Assembly: GCA_963739985.1 (NCBI GenBank)
Contig: CAVUCE010000001.1
Location: 186,001 to 250,000 of the forward strand
Direction of reading: 5' to 3'
DNA length: 64,000 nucleotides
Origin: CAVUCE01 sp963739985
GTDB lineage: Bacteria; Bacteroidota; Ignavibacteria; Ignavibacteriales; Ignavibacteriaceae
Shown: one piece after another, positions 50,462-59,469 of the stretch
Position numbering within the stretch: position 1 is the stretch's first letter
Layout: every line of letters begins with the position of its first letter
Translations under genes and position numbers: made by a program
Notes under the pieces: generated by a model
The model's input: the letters and a program-made list of their open reading frames with translations, nothing else
Database searches by the model: none
What the model was told of the DNA's origin: nothing

Positions 50462-50596
50462 TTAGGATTGATAATTTGATTTAAACTTATTTTTACGATT
50501 TTTAAACTTGTAAGCTATATATGAAATGCTAAAAACTAAAAATGATATACTGACAAGAAATAACAATAGTGGAATTAGTCTACTATAAACTTCCAT
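50462..50596 (-). CDS. Small single-helix membrane protein (44 residues)
   Basis: An ATG at 50594-50596 with GGAG seven bases upstream opens a 44-codon frame that ends TAA at 50462. The product has one strong membrane helix (LIPLLLFLVSISFLVF) and a basic tail of about 15 residues. Nothing else in this 540-base gap is coding. Function is unknown. Confidence 0.5.
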   Translation of the reverse strand: MEVYSRLIPLLLFLVSISFLVFSISYIAYKFKNRKNKFKSNYQS

Positions 50597-50872
50597 GAAA
50601 ATCTCCATTCAAGATGTATAATCTGTTCGATCGAAATATATTTTAATATCCAGTTTTAAAATTACGGGCAAAGCACGTTAAGTGTTTAAAGCAAAATTTA
50701 ACAAATTCCGATTAGACAATTATTGAAAATAGAAAATAGTCTAAAAGGATAATAACGTAGTCAAACTCTTTATTTACTCTTGTTTAAGATATTTAATTAA
50801 AGGGGTTAAGTAAAGTTTTTGTCGAAATAGATAAAAATAATTCGCCAAGTGGTTTGTATAGTCGATAAGTTA

Positions 50873-52195
50873 CTAAATTACTAGGGCTAAAATGGCAAAA
50901 ATGTCGATAACTACTAATGTAAGTGAAACTTCATCTTTTTTACCAAGAATAAGCTTAATCAAAGTCCAGCTAATAAAACCCCAAATAATTCCTTCCGTAA
51001 TTGAATAAGTAAACGGAATTAATATAAGTGCCAAAAAAGCCGGAATGGCATCATCTAATTTAAACCAATTAATTTTTAAGATAGGTTTCATCATAAAAAC
51101 ACCGACTAAAACTAACGCAGGGGAAGTAGCTATTGAAGGGACTACAGATAAAATCGGAGAAAAAAACATAAAAGGAAGAAATAATAAGCCCGAAACTAAA
51201 GCCGTCATTCCGGTTCTTCCGCCTTCCTCAATTCCGGTTGCAGACTCTATATAAGCCGTTCCCGCACTTGAACCAAAAATTCCCGCTACTGTTGTAGCAA
51301 AAGCATCGACAATTAATGACTCTTTTACGTTTCTGGGTTCACCATTTTTATCAATTAAATCTGCAGCTTCAGCAACACCTACAAATGTTGAAAGACTATC
51401 AAACATATCAGTAAAAAGGAATGCAAAAGTTATCGGCCAAATAGCAAATTTTAATGAACCAAGTAAATCTAATTTGAATAGCAGACTGAAATCCGGTTTG
51501 CTAATTATTCCTTTCCAGGTAACTAAAGTAGAAATTCCGTTGTTTATTGAAGATGCATCACCGTATAATCTTCCAATTGGAATTGCTAAAACGGTGGTGG
51601 CAATTATTCCAAAAATTATTGCACCTTTTACTCTTTTAATAATTAAGATTGCTGTAATGATTAATCCGATTATAAAAGTAACTGTTACTGAATTCATTTG
51701 ACCAAGAGATGCTAAAGTAGAGGCGTTTGGAACTATAAATTTTGCATCAACCAAACCTATTAATGCGATGAATAAACCTATACCAGCAGAAACCGCGTAC
51801 CTTATTTGCTTGGGAATTGCCTTGACGATGAATGTGCGTATATTAAAAATCGAAAGGATAAGAAAAACAATTCCGGCCCAAAATACTGAGCCGAGAGCTA
51901 CTTCCCATTTAACACCCATTCCGATAACAACAGAAAATGTAAAAAATGCATTTAATCCCATTCCGGGTGCTACCAGAATTGGATTTTTTGCGTAGAGTCC
52001 CATCATAATTGTACTGAATGCAGAAACTAATATTGTAGCAGTTAAAACGCCGTTGAAAGACATTCCGGTTTTACTAATTATTGCAGGGTTAACAACTATT
52101 ATGTACATCGCTGCAAGAAATGTGGTTACACCGGCAATAACCTCAGTCTTTAAGTTAGTTTTGTTCTCTGAGAATGCGAAAAATTTCTCAAACAT
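50873..52195 (-). CDS. NCS2 family purine permease (AzgA type)
   Basis: The 440-residue polytopic protein matches the AzgA/PbuG class of nucleobase permeases that import adenine, guanine or hypoxanthine with protons. Signatures include TFLAAMYIIVVNPAIISKTG, APGMGLNAFFTFSVV and TDMFDSLSTFVGVAEAA, and SSAGTAYIESATGIEEGGRT near the substrate site. Length is normal. No purine riboswitch is visible in the leader. Confidence 0.9.
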   Translation of the reverse strand: MFEKFFAFSENKTNLKTEVIAGVTTFLAAMYIIVVNPAIISKTGMSFNGVLTATILVSAFSTIMMGLYAKNPILVAPGMGLNAFFTFSVVIGMGVKWEVALGSVFWAGIVFLILSIFNIRTFIVKAIPKQIRYAVSAGIGLFIALIGLVDAKFIVPNASTLASLGQMNSVTVTFIIGLIITAILIIKRVKGAIIFGIIATTVLAIPIGRLYGDASSINNGISTLVTWKGIISKPDFSLLFKLDLLGSLKFAIWPITFAFLFTDMFDSLSTFVGVAEAADLIDKNGEPRNVKESLIVDAFATTVAGIFGSSAGTAYIESATGIEEGGRTGMTALVSGLLFLPFMFFSPILSVVPSIATSPALVLVGVFMMKPILKINWFKLDDAIPAFLALILIPFTYSITEGIIWGFISWTLIKLILGKKDEVSLTLVVIDIFAILALVI

Positions 52196-52319
52196 AAATT
52201 TTATTTATGAAATGGATAAACATTGCTTGTTTTATAATTGAGAAGAAAAATAAAGAAATATCTTTTGCTATCAAATGATGGGATGCATAGTAAAATGGAA
52301 ACGTGGTTTCTAAACAATG

Positions 52320-52341
52320 CCCAACGGAATAATCCGTTGGG
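52320..52341 (-). terminator. Hairpin terminator after the ABC exporter genes
   Basis: A perfect 9-bp GC-rich stem (CCCAACGGA at 52320-52328 with TCCGTTGGG at 52333-52341, loop ATAA) lies about 50 bases past the stop of the permease gene on the minus strand. The T content downstream is modest. Confidence 0.6.
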
Positions 52342-52392
52342 TAATGAAATACAGTTTAAATAGCAGAAATTGTTTTTAGTAAATACAAATTC

Positions 52393-53661
52393 TTAATATT
52401 TATATTTAAGCCATTTTATTACTTCACCCCAAGATGGCTTTTTACCGGTGATAAGCACTCCGACTCGATAAATTCTACCGGCAATAGGGAAGATAGCTAG
52501 CATTGTACCGACAGTTACAACTATAGAAATTAAAAGTTGAACTAATGGAACATCTGCCATTGCTAATCTTGTTGGCATAACTATAATCGAGGCGAAAGGA
52601 AGCATTGATGCAATCCTAGCAATCTCACTTGTTGGATTACTGGCAAGAGAAATAGCTATGAAAAACGGAATCATTATTAACATCATTATTGGCCACATAC
52701 CAGATTGCGCATCTTGATCATTATCGAATATTGCTCCAACTGTTGCAAACAAACCTGTAAAAGTTATAAGTCCGACGAAATAATTAAATAGAACAAAAAG
52801 CAGCTGTCCCCAAGTAATAGAAACCATAAACTTTGCCGGAATTGCAAACCATGAGGTTGAAATGACTAAGAAAATAGGAGAAAGCCAAATTATCATTTGA
52901 AGCAATCCGGTTATACTAGTTCCCAAAATTTTTCCGGTCATTAACTCACTGCTGTTTGCAGATGAAAGTAAAACTTCTACAATCCTGTTGTTTTTTTCTT
53001 GAACAACAGATCTCATCATGATTGTTCCTAAGAGGATTAAACTAAAATAAAGTAAGAATGAAAATAAAATTGCTAGAATCGTATTGCCGTCACTTGCTTC
53101 TTCTATTTGTGAATTCTTAGAAACCTTGAATCCGTTAAAACTAACTCCATCTCTGATATAAGAAAGATCATTATCATCTAAAGGCTTTCCTACTAAATAA
53201 ATTTTGAGCAAAGCCTGATTTATTGGACCACGAATATTGGAGAAGATCGACATATTATTTGGATTTTTAGAATAGAAATCTACCTGCTTATTTTTTAATG
53301 CAGTTTCTGGAATGAATACTAAGCCGCTTAATTTTTCATTTAATAAATCATTTTTTGCTTTATCTAGTTCTGCGTGTAAACCGGCGCTATCACTTGTTAC
53401 ATAATTTATTTTATAATTTTTATCTTTTACAGCTTCAGATTGGGTTAAACTATTTCTAACATTTGATGTAATTTGCTCATTTGCAGAAATTATGGTAAGG
53501 GATTCACCGCTGTCGCTTGAGTAATGAATTAGAAAAGTTTGTATACCTAAAATACCGAATAAAAAAACGGGGATTAATAGAGTCATAATAATAAACGATT
53601 TGCTGAATAATCGTTCTCTTAATTCTCTTTTAATGATCGCCATTGTTCGTTTATTAAACAT
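52393..53661 (-). CDS. ABC-2 type transporter permease (NatB-like)
   Basis: The 422-residue protein has an N-terminal helix, a large exocytoplasmic loop (residues about 45-190) and five or so C-terminal membrane helices containing the ABC-2 pattern (MMRSVVQEKNNRIVEVLLSS, LMTGKILGTS). This is the topology of NatB-type sodium or drug exporters. An GGAGG site six bases upstream supports the ATG at 53661; it overlaps the end of the ATPase gene by eight bases. Confidence 0.87.
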   Translation of the reverse strand: MFNKRTMAIIKRELRERLFSKSFIIMTLLIPVFLFGILGIQTFLIHYSSDSGESLTIISANEQITSNVRNSLTQSEAVKDKNYKINYVTSDSAGLHAELDKAKNDLLNEKLSGLVFIPETALKNKQVDFYSKNPNNMSIFSNIRGPINQALLKIYLVGKPLDDNDLSYIRDGVSFNGFKVSKNSQIEEASDGNTILAILFSFLLYFSLILLGTIMMRSVVQEKNNRIVEVLLSSANSSELMTGKILGTSITGLLQMIIWLSPIFLVISTSWFAIPAKFMVSITWGQLLFVLFNYFVGLITFTGLFATVGAIFDNDQDAQSGMWPIMMLIMIPFFIAISLASNPTSEIARIASMLPFASIIVMPTRLAMADVPLVQLLISIVVTVGTMLAIFPIAGRIYRVGVLITGKKPSWGEVIKWLKYKY

Positions 53662-54577
53662 GTTTTACCTCCACTCCGTTTGCTTTATCGGCAAGTTTAA
53701 CAAATATTTCGTGAAGAGAAATCTCATCAACACTAAATTTCTTTACTTTTATATTATTTTTAACTAATAGTTTCAGTAGTTCCTGAGATTGTTGAGAATC
53801 TTTTACTTTTATTCTGGCTGAACTATCTGAGGTTTCAAGTAATTCAAGATCGGGAACATTGTTTAAGAAATTTAAATCCCCTTCATAATTTAGGCTCACA
53901 TTATTTTTAGCAAATTTTGTTTTTAATTCGTTTAAAGCTCCGCTAATAATTAATTTCCCTTGATCAATCATTGCAATATGATCACACATTCGTTCCGCAA
54001 AATCCATAAGGTGAGTTGAAAAAATAATCACTTTGCCTTGTGATTTTAATTCAAGTATTATGTCTTTTAACAAATCTGTATTAATAGGATCAAGTCCGGA
54101 GAATGGTTCATCGAATATTAAGAAATCCGGATCATGAAGTATTGTTGTAATGAATTGAATCTTTTGCTGATTGCCTTTTGATAAGTCCTCTAACTTTGAA
54201 TTTTTCCTGTCTGCCAAGTCAAATCTTTTTAAATATTCGTGAGCTCTTTTCTCAACTTTTTTCCCGGTTTTACCTTTTAACTCAGCAAAGAATAAAAGTG
54301 TTTCTAATACCTTCATCTTTTTATACAATCCTCTTTCTTCAGGCAGATAGCCAACTTTATCTCTAAACTCCTGTCCAATTTTTGTCCCATGTAAAACAAC
54401 TTCTCCTGAATCCGGGAGATAAATATTCATCATCATTCTTATGGTCGTGGTTTTACCGGCTCCGTTTCTTCCGATTAGTCCAAATACAGAGCCTTCCGGA
54501 ACATTGAAAGAAACATCATCAACCGCTTTAAGATTTCCGAAAGACTTTGATAAATTTCGGACTTCCAAAACATTCAT
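53654..54577 (-). CDS. ABC transporter ATP-binding protein (NatA-like)
   Basis: The 307-residue ATPase has Walker A GLIGRNGAGKTTT (33-45), signature LSKGNQQKIQF, Walker B FLIFDEPFSGLDP and the H-loop His in FSTHLMDFAERM. A C-terminal DUF4162-type extension of about 80 residues follows. It overlaps the permease gene, together forming an exporter. A GAGGAAA site precedes the ATG. Substrate (Na+, drug or lipid) is not evident. Confidence 0.92.
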   Translation of the reverse strand: MNVLEVRNLSKSFGNLKAVDDVSFNVPEGSVFGLIGRNGAGKTTTIRMMMNIYLPDSGEVVLHGTKIGQEFRDKVGYLPEERGLYKKMKVLETLLFFAELKGKTGKKVEKRAHEYLKRFDLADRKNSKLEDLSKGNQQKIQFITTILHDPDFLIFDEPFSGLDPINTDLLKDIILELKSQGKVIIFSTHLMDFAERMCDHIAMIDQGKLIISGALNELKTKFAKNNVSLNYEGDLNFLNNVPDLELLETSDSSARIKVKDSQQSQELLKLLVKNNIKVKKFSVDEISLHEIFVKLADKANGVEVKHV

Positions 54578-54902
54578 TGTTTTTCCTCATTTGTTATTAG
54601 CATATTATTACAAAATAAACTTTATAGCTCTTTAGAGAACTCTTTCCAGAATTTATTACAGTTTTAAAGCTCAATTTATTTATAAAATCTAAAAATAATC
54701 GATTATTTACGAAATAGAAACGATTTTAAGTATTTATTTATTACTTAATTATGAAATTAATATTTAAATATATTTTAAATAATACCTTTACTGACTTGAA
54801 TTACTGAGCTAAAACAATAATTTGTTTATGATAATATCATCTTTATAAGAGTAATTAGATTATTGTTTAATAATTTAAAATATTAATAATTCGGAGGGAA
54901 AA
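54578..54902. promoter_or_regulatory. Divergent promoter region
   Basis: About 325 AT-rich bases separate the minus-strand ABC exporter from the plus-strand PfpI gene, so two promoters must lie here. I could not assign -35/-10 boxes. A GGAGGG site at 54893-54898 serves the PfpI gene. Confidence 0.35.
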
Positions 54903-55490
54903 ATGTCAGCAAAAAACATTCTTATGCTAGTTGGAGACTTCGTTGAAGATTACGAAGTAATGGTTCCATTTCAAATACTTACTATGGTTGGTCATACTGT
55001 TCACGCTGTTTGTCCGGATAAAAAGGAAGGTGATACAGTAAAAACGGCTGTTCACGATTTTATCGGCGATCAAACATATGTTGAATTAACCGGACATAGA
55101 TTTCACATTAATTATGACTTTGATAAAGTAGATCCGGAAAAATATGATGCTCTTGTAATTCCGGGTGGCAGAGCTCCGGAATATTTAAGATTGAATAAAA
55201 GAATAATCGAAATAACACAGCATTTTGGTAAAGCCAACAAACCCATTGCTGCAATTTGTCACGGTCCTCAAATATTAGCTGCAGCCGATGTAATAAAAGG
55301 TAAAAACATAATATCTTATCCTGCTGTTGGACCCGAATGTATCATTGCAGGCGCTAAATATGGCGAGATAAGTCCCGGAGCAGATAATGCAGTTACAGAT
55401 GGAAATTTAGTTACTGCACCTGCTTGGCCTGCACATCCTGAATGGATGAAACAATTTCTTAAAGTTTTAGGATCAAAAATAGAGGCTTAG
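54903..55490 (+). CDS. DJ-1/PfpI family protein
   Basis: The 195-residue protein fits the DJ-1/PfpI superfamily. The nucleophile elbow is AAICHGPQIL (Cys119, His120), with the conserved Glu in VEDYEVM (Glu17 region) and the strand-loop YDALVIPGGRAPEYL. Family members include intracellular proteases and enzymes acting on glyoxal-type adducts; stress response is the usual role. A DUF2892 gene follows 71 bases later. Confidence 0.88.
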   Translation: MSAKNILMLVGDFVEDYEVMVPFQILTMVGHTVHAVCPDKKEGDTVKTAVHDFIGDQTYVELTGHRFHINYDFDKVDPEKYDALVIPGGRAPEYLRLNKRIIEITQHFGKANKPIAAICHGPQILAAADVIKGKNIISYPAVGPECIIAGAKYGEISPGADNAVTDGNLVTAPAWPAHPEWMKQFLKVLGSKIEA

Positions 55491-55561
55491 TTTTTGAATC
55501 CAATATCATGATCGTGAATCATATTATTTGTATGTAAAAAAGGAATTAATAGGAGATCAAA

Positions 55562-55762
55562 ATGAAGAAGAATGTTGGAAATTCAGATAAAGTTATTAGA
55601 ATCGTTTTAGGAATAGTGATTGCGGTTATCGGAATAGTTACCCAAAGCTGGTGGGGATTATTAGCTATCGTTCCAATAGGAACTGCTTTAATCAATTTTT
55701 GTCCTGCTTATGCATTATTAGGGTTATCAACCCAAAAGAACGCCGAGAAGTCAAAAGCTTAA
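55562..55762 (+). CDS. DUF2892 small membrane protein
   Basis: The 66-residue protein has two membrane helices with the DUF2892 pattern (NVGNSDKVIRIVLGIVI, GTALINFCPAYALLGL). Such proteins are often near sulfur or stress genes; some are fused to rhodanese domains. An AGGAG site lies eight bases before the ATG. Confidence 0.85.
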   Translation: MKKNVGNSDKVIRIVLGIVIAVIGIVTQSWWGLLAIVPIGTALINFCPAYALLGLSTQKNAEKSKA

Positions 55763-55789
55763 TTTTATTTAATCGCTGAATGATATTTT

Positions 55790-55821
55790 GGCTGTTCAAT
55801 TAACAATTAAATTGAACAGCC
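55790..55821. terminator. Bidirectional hairpin terminator between convergent genes
   Basis: A perfect 12-bp stem (GGCTGTTCAATT at 55790-55801 with its complement at 55810-55821, loop of eight) sits between the stops of the DUF2892 gene and the decarboxylase beta-subunit gene. No long T-run follows on either side. Confidence 0.65.
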
Positions 55822-55827
55822 TATTCA

Positions 55828-56973
55828 TTATATAAGTTTTAATAAGAAGCTCATCAAAATACCGGCTGCAACAGCGCTACCAATAACACCGGAAACGTTT
55901 GGCGCCATGGCATGCATTAATAAATGGTTTGTCGGATCTTCCCTTAAGCCCATCATTTGAGAAACTCTAGCACTATCCGGCACTGCAGAAACACCTGCCG
56001 AACCAATTAAAGGATTAAGTTTATTACCTTCTTTTAAAAATAAATTCATTACTTTTGCAAACATTATGCCTCCTGCGGTCGCTATTCCAAAAGAAATTGC
56101 GCCAAGAACAAAAATTAATATGGATTGAGGAGTAAGAAAGGTAGTTGCTTGGGTAGATGCACCAACCGTTACTCCCAACAGTATAGTAACTATGTCAATA
56201 AGTGAGGTTTTAGCTGTATCTCCTAGTCGTCTCGTAACTCCACTTTCCTTTAAAATATTTCCAAAAAATAACATTCCCAATAAAGGAAGTGCGCCCGGAG
56301 ATATAAATGTTGTAAGTAATAGTCCAACAATAGGGAAGAGAATCTTTTCCCTTTTAGAAACAGCACGGGAGGGCTTCATTCTAATTCTACGTTCCTTTTC
56401 AGTTGTAAGCAACTTCATTATTGGTGGCTGGATAACCGGCACAAGAGCCATGTAGGAATATGCGGCAATAGCAATCGCGCCAATCAATTCAGGAGCTAAT
56501 CTCGAAGAAAGGAAAATAGCTGTTGGGCCGTCAGCACCACCAATTATTCCTATTGAAGCAGCTTGAGCCGGAGTAAATCCTAAAGCTAATGCCGATATAA
56601 ATGTAAGAAATATTCCAACCTGGGTAGCGGCACCAAGTAACATTAACTTAGGATTTGAAAGCAACGCCGAAAAGTCAGTCATTGCTCCGATACCTAAAAA
56701 TATTAATGGGGGATAAATTCCCTTCAGTACGCCAAAATATAAATAATTTAGAACACTTCCTGATTCATAAATACCAATTTGCAAACCAACATTTTCAAAA
56801 AAGGGGATATTGCCAATAAGAATTCCAAATCCTATTGGAACCAACAACAATGGTTCGTACTCTTTTTTTATTGCAAGATAGATAAAAATCAATCCTACAA
56901 CTATCATAAATACATGACCCCAGGTTACATTATAGAAACCGGTAAAATCCCAAAATTGCCTCAAACCTTCCAT
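55828..56973 (-). CDS. mmdB: Sodium-translocating decarboxylase beta subunit (MmdB/OadB type)
   Basis: The 381-residue polytopic protein is the Na+-channel subunit of biotin-dependent decarboxylases. Characteristic stretches are YPPLIFLGIGAMTDFSALL, GIIGGADGPTAIFLSS (with the conserved Asp in the Na+ site region), PLLGMLFFGNILKESG and SAGVSAVPDSARV. It couples decarboxylation of carboxybiotin to Na+ export across the inner membrane. It is the last gene of the operon, four bases after the biotin-carrier gene, with a GGAGGA site before its ATG. The gene name follows the linkage with the mutase. Confidence 0.93.
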   Translation of the reverse strand: MEGLRQFWDFTGFYNVTWGHVFMIVVGLIFIYLAIKKEYEPLLLVPIGFGILIGNIPFFENVGLQIGIYESGSVLNYLYFGVLKGIYPPLIFLGIGAMTDFSALLSNPKLMLLGAATQVGIFLTFISALALGFTPAQAASIGIIGGADGPTAIFLSSRLAPELIGAIAIAAYSYMALVPVIQPPIMKLLTTEKERRIRMKPSRAVSKREKILFPIVGLLLTTFISPGALPLLGMLFFGNILKESGVTRRLGDTAKTSLIDIVTILLGVTVGASTQATTFLTPQSILIFVLGAISFGIATAGGIMFAKVMNLFLKEGNKLNPLIGSAGVSAVPDSARVSQMMGLREDPTNHLLMHAMAPNVSGVIGSAVAAGILMSFLLKLI

Positions 56974-56977
56974 TTTT

Positions 56978-57418
56978 CTATCCTCCGATTTCTACTAAAA
57001 CATCACCTTCAAGTACGATATCGCCTGTTTTAATCTTAACAGAAATAACTTTTCCTTCCTTGTCGGAGTTAATATTATTTTCCATCTTCATCGCTTCCAT
57101 AATTAATAGTCGATCACCAATTTTTACTATATCACCTTCTTTTACAGAAACACTTAATATTAAGCCCGGAAGAGGTGCTTTAACTAATCCTGCACCTTTA
57201 TGGCCGGATGGTTTATTAGTTTTTAAACTTGCACCTAGCTCAGTTGACGGAACAACCGTTGATCTAACAAGTTTTGGAGTTTTCGTAGATTTTATCTTTT
57301 CTTCTATCTCCACTTCATAAGGTGTTCCGTTTACTTCAACTTGGGCTATATTATTTTCTAGAGATAAAATCTCTACCTCATATTTATTGCCTTGTATTGT
57401 GAAATTTACTTTTTTCAT
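56978..57418 (-). CDS. mmdC: Biotin carrier protein of the decarboxylase (MmdC type)
   Basis: The 146-residue protein ends in a biotinyl domain with the biotinylation motif MEAMKMEN (biotin Lys111), preceded by APLPGLILSVSVKEGD. The N-terminal 50 residues are a variable strand-rich segment and a Pro/Lys/Thr linker joins the two. It carries CO2 from the carboxyltransferase to the Na+-pumping beta subunit. An AAAGGGG site lies before the ATG. Confidence 0.92.
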   Translation of the reverse strand: MKKVNFTIQGNKYEVEILSLENNIAQVEVNGTPYEVEIEEKIKSTKTPKLVRSTVVPSTELGASLKTNKPSGHKGAGLVKAPLPGLILSVSVKEGDIVKIGDRLLIMEAMKMENNINSDKEGKVISVKIKTGDIVLEGDVLVEIGG

Positions 57419-57427
57419 TTTGCCCCT

Positions 57428-57858
57428 TTATCTTGGATAGTGCCGCAACCCGTAAATTTTAGAACTCCACGGCGAATATGGTTTTGTAACTTTCTTTATT
57501 GTTAGGATTGTATTTTCTTCATCATGATTTTCTTCGAATAATAGGTGTAATGCCAATCCTATAGCTGCATTTATTTCCCCCGAAATCGTATCCTCTTCAA
57601 CTTCACCTTTTCCATTTTTTCTTGATTTATTCTTTAAAAGAAATCTCTTAACCTTTTTGAGTTAAGAGCCCTGAACATATTAAGTAAGAATAGATATAAA
57701 AGTAGTAATGATAGAAAGACAACAACATACCCCACTACAGATATAAATATTCCATTACCATCAGAGATAGCTTTAAAACTAAATTGCAAATGAAATGATG
57801 ATTGTGCAGTATCTTTTACAGCCGCAACACTTGATGAATCTAAAAATGTTGATATCAT
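57428..57858 (-). CDS. OadG-family small membrane subunit of the decarboxylase (apparent -1 frame break)
   Basis: Frame 1 starts at ATG 57856-57858 with a strong AAGGAGG site and encodes one membrane helix (FISVVGYVVVFLSLLLLYLF) to a stop at 57634. The -1 frame continues from the A5 run at 57654-57658 as KVKRFLLKNKSRKNG and ends INAAIGLALHLLFEEN, TIKKVTKPYSPWSSKIYGLR, stop at 57428. That tail is the usual C-terminus of this family in Bacteroidota. Adding one A restores a 143-residue protein. The subunit tethers the complex to the membrane. Either one base is missing in the sequence, or slippage at the A-run makes both forms. Confidence 0.75.
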
Positions 57859-57868
57859 TTTATCCTCC

Positions 57869-59428
57869 TTATAATGGAATATTTGAATGTTTTTTGGGAG
57901 GGTTAATATCTTTTTTGTTGGCAAGAGACTGTAAAGCGCGTATGATTCTGAATCTTGAATTTCTTGGTTCAATTACGTCATCAATGTAACCATATTTAGC
58001 CGCTACATACGGAGTAGCAAATTTCTTTTTATAGTCTTCTTCTTTTTGCTTCAGGAATTCAATTCTTTCGTTGACATCTTCAATTAGTTGTAATTCACGG
58101 CTATGAAGAATCTCAATTGCACCTTTGGGTCCCATAACCGCTATTTCTGCACCTGGCCATGCATAGTTTATATCTCCACGTAAATGTTTGGAGCTCATAA
58201 CATCGTATGCACCGCCATATGCTTTTCTTAAAATAATTGTAATTTTCGGAACAGTTGCTTCTCCATATGCATAAAGCAGCTTTGCACCATGAATTATTAT
58301 CCCATTATATTCTTGTGCTGTTCCTGGTAAAAAGCCCGGAACATCAACTAAGGTAATTATTGGTATATTAAATGCATCGCAGAATCTTACAAATCGGGCT
58401 GCTTTTCTTGATGAATTAATATCCAGTACGCCGGCTAAATAATTCGGTTGATTTGCAACTATTCCCACTGACATCCCGTTAAATCTTGCAAATCCGATTA
58501 CAATATTTGGAGCGTAATTTCTCTGCACTTCCAAAAACTCCTTGTTATCAACTATTAAATGAATAACGTCTTTAACATCGTAGGGTTTATTAGTTATAGT
58601 AGGAATAATATCGTTTAGTGAGTCTTCAAGGCGATCGATTGGATCATCACATGGAATAATCGGAGGATCTTCTAAATTATTTTGCGGTAAAAAACTAATA
58701 AGTTTCCGGAGAAGCAATATCCCTTCTTGTTCCGATTCTGAAATAAAATGCGCAACACCTGATTTAGAACCATGTACAAATGCCCCGCCCAATTCTTCTT
58801 CATTGACTTCCTCACTAGTCACCGTCTTTACAACTTTAGGTCCTGTAACAAACATGTAACTTGTATCTTTTGCCATTAATATAAAATCAGTAAGAGCAGG
58901 GGAGTAAACAGCACCACCAGCACAAGGTCCGAACACAGCGGAAAGTTGAGGAATTAAACCCGAAGCCAATATATTTTTTTGAAATATGTCCGCATAGCCG
59001 CCTAAACTTTTTACACCTTCTTGAATTCTTGCACCTCCGCTATCATTTAATCCAATGACCGGCGCACCTACTTTCATTGCTTTATCCATAACCTTGCAAA
59101 TTTTTTGTGCATACATTTCAGAAAGGGAGCCACCAAAAACTGTAAAGTCTTGAGAAAAAATATAAACTAATCTTCCGTCAATCGTACCATAACCGGTAAC
59201 TACACCGTCTGAAAGATAAGCTTGTTTATCCAATCCAAAATCGATACTTCTATGTGAAACAAACATATCGAACTCTTCAAAACTACCATCGTCGAGAAGT
59301 AATGAAATTCTTTCACGCGCGGTTAGTTTTCCTTTTTGATGCTGTGCTTCAATTCTTTTTTCTCCGCCTCCTAATCTTGCTTGATTACGAAGCTCCATTA
59401 ACTCTTTGATTTTATCTTGCATTACCAT
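57869..59428 (-). CDS. mmdA: Methylmalonyl-CoA decarboxylase alpha subunit (acyl-CoA carboxyltransferase)
   Basis: The 519-residue protein has both halves of the carboxyltransferase fold: GLNDSGGARIQEGVKSLGGY in the N-terminal half, and VPGFLPGTAQEYNGIIIHGA and RKAYGGAYDVMSSKHLRGD in the C-terminal half. PccB and MmdA are close relatives; operon linkage to the OadB-type and OadG-type subunits favours the Na+-pumping decarboxylase. It would transfer CO2 from methylmalonyl-CoA to biotin, releasing propionyl-CoA. Two ATGs (59428, 59422) are possible starts. Confidence 0.93.
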   Translation of the reverse strand: MVMQDKIKELMELRNQARLGGGEKRIEAQHQKGKLTARERISLLLDDGSFEEFDMFVSHRSIDFGLDKQAYLSDGVVTGYGTIDGRLVYIFSQDFTVFGGSLSEMYAQKICKVMDKAMKVGAPVIGLNDSGGARIQEGVKSLGGYADIFQKNILASGLIPQLSAVFGPCAGGAVYSPALTDFILMAKDTSYMFVTGPKVVKTVTSEEVNEEELGGAFVHGSKSGVAHFISESEQEGILLLRKLISFLPQNNLEDPPIIPCDDPIDRLEDSLNDIIPTITNKPYDVKDVIHLIVDNKEFLEVQRNYAPNIVIGFARFNGMSVGIVANQPNYLAGVLDINSSRKAARFVRFCDAFNIPIITLVDVPGFLPGTAQEYNGIIIHGAKLLYAYGEATVPKITIILRKAYGGAYDVMSSKHLRGDINYAWPGAEIAVMGPKGAIEILHSRELQLIEDVNERIEFLKQKEEDYKKKFATPYVAAKYGYIDDVIEPRNSRFRIIRALQSLANKKDINPPKKHSNIPL

Positions 59429-59469
59429 TGTATTCTCACTGATATTACTATGATGAATATTTCTTTTTA

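Noticed and set aside
50873..52392. Purine riboswitch upstream of the NCS2 permease
   Set aside because: The short leader shows no three-way junction or conserved purine-riboswitch core.
57634..57972. 112-codon ORF start at 57972
   Set aside because: It begins inside the decarboxylase alpha-subunit gene; the ATG at 57858 with AAGGAGG is the true start.
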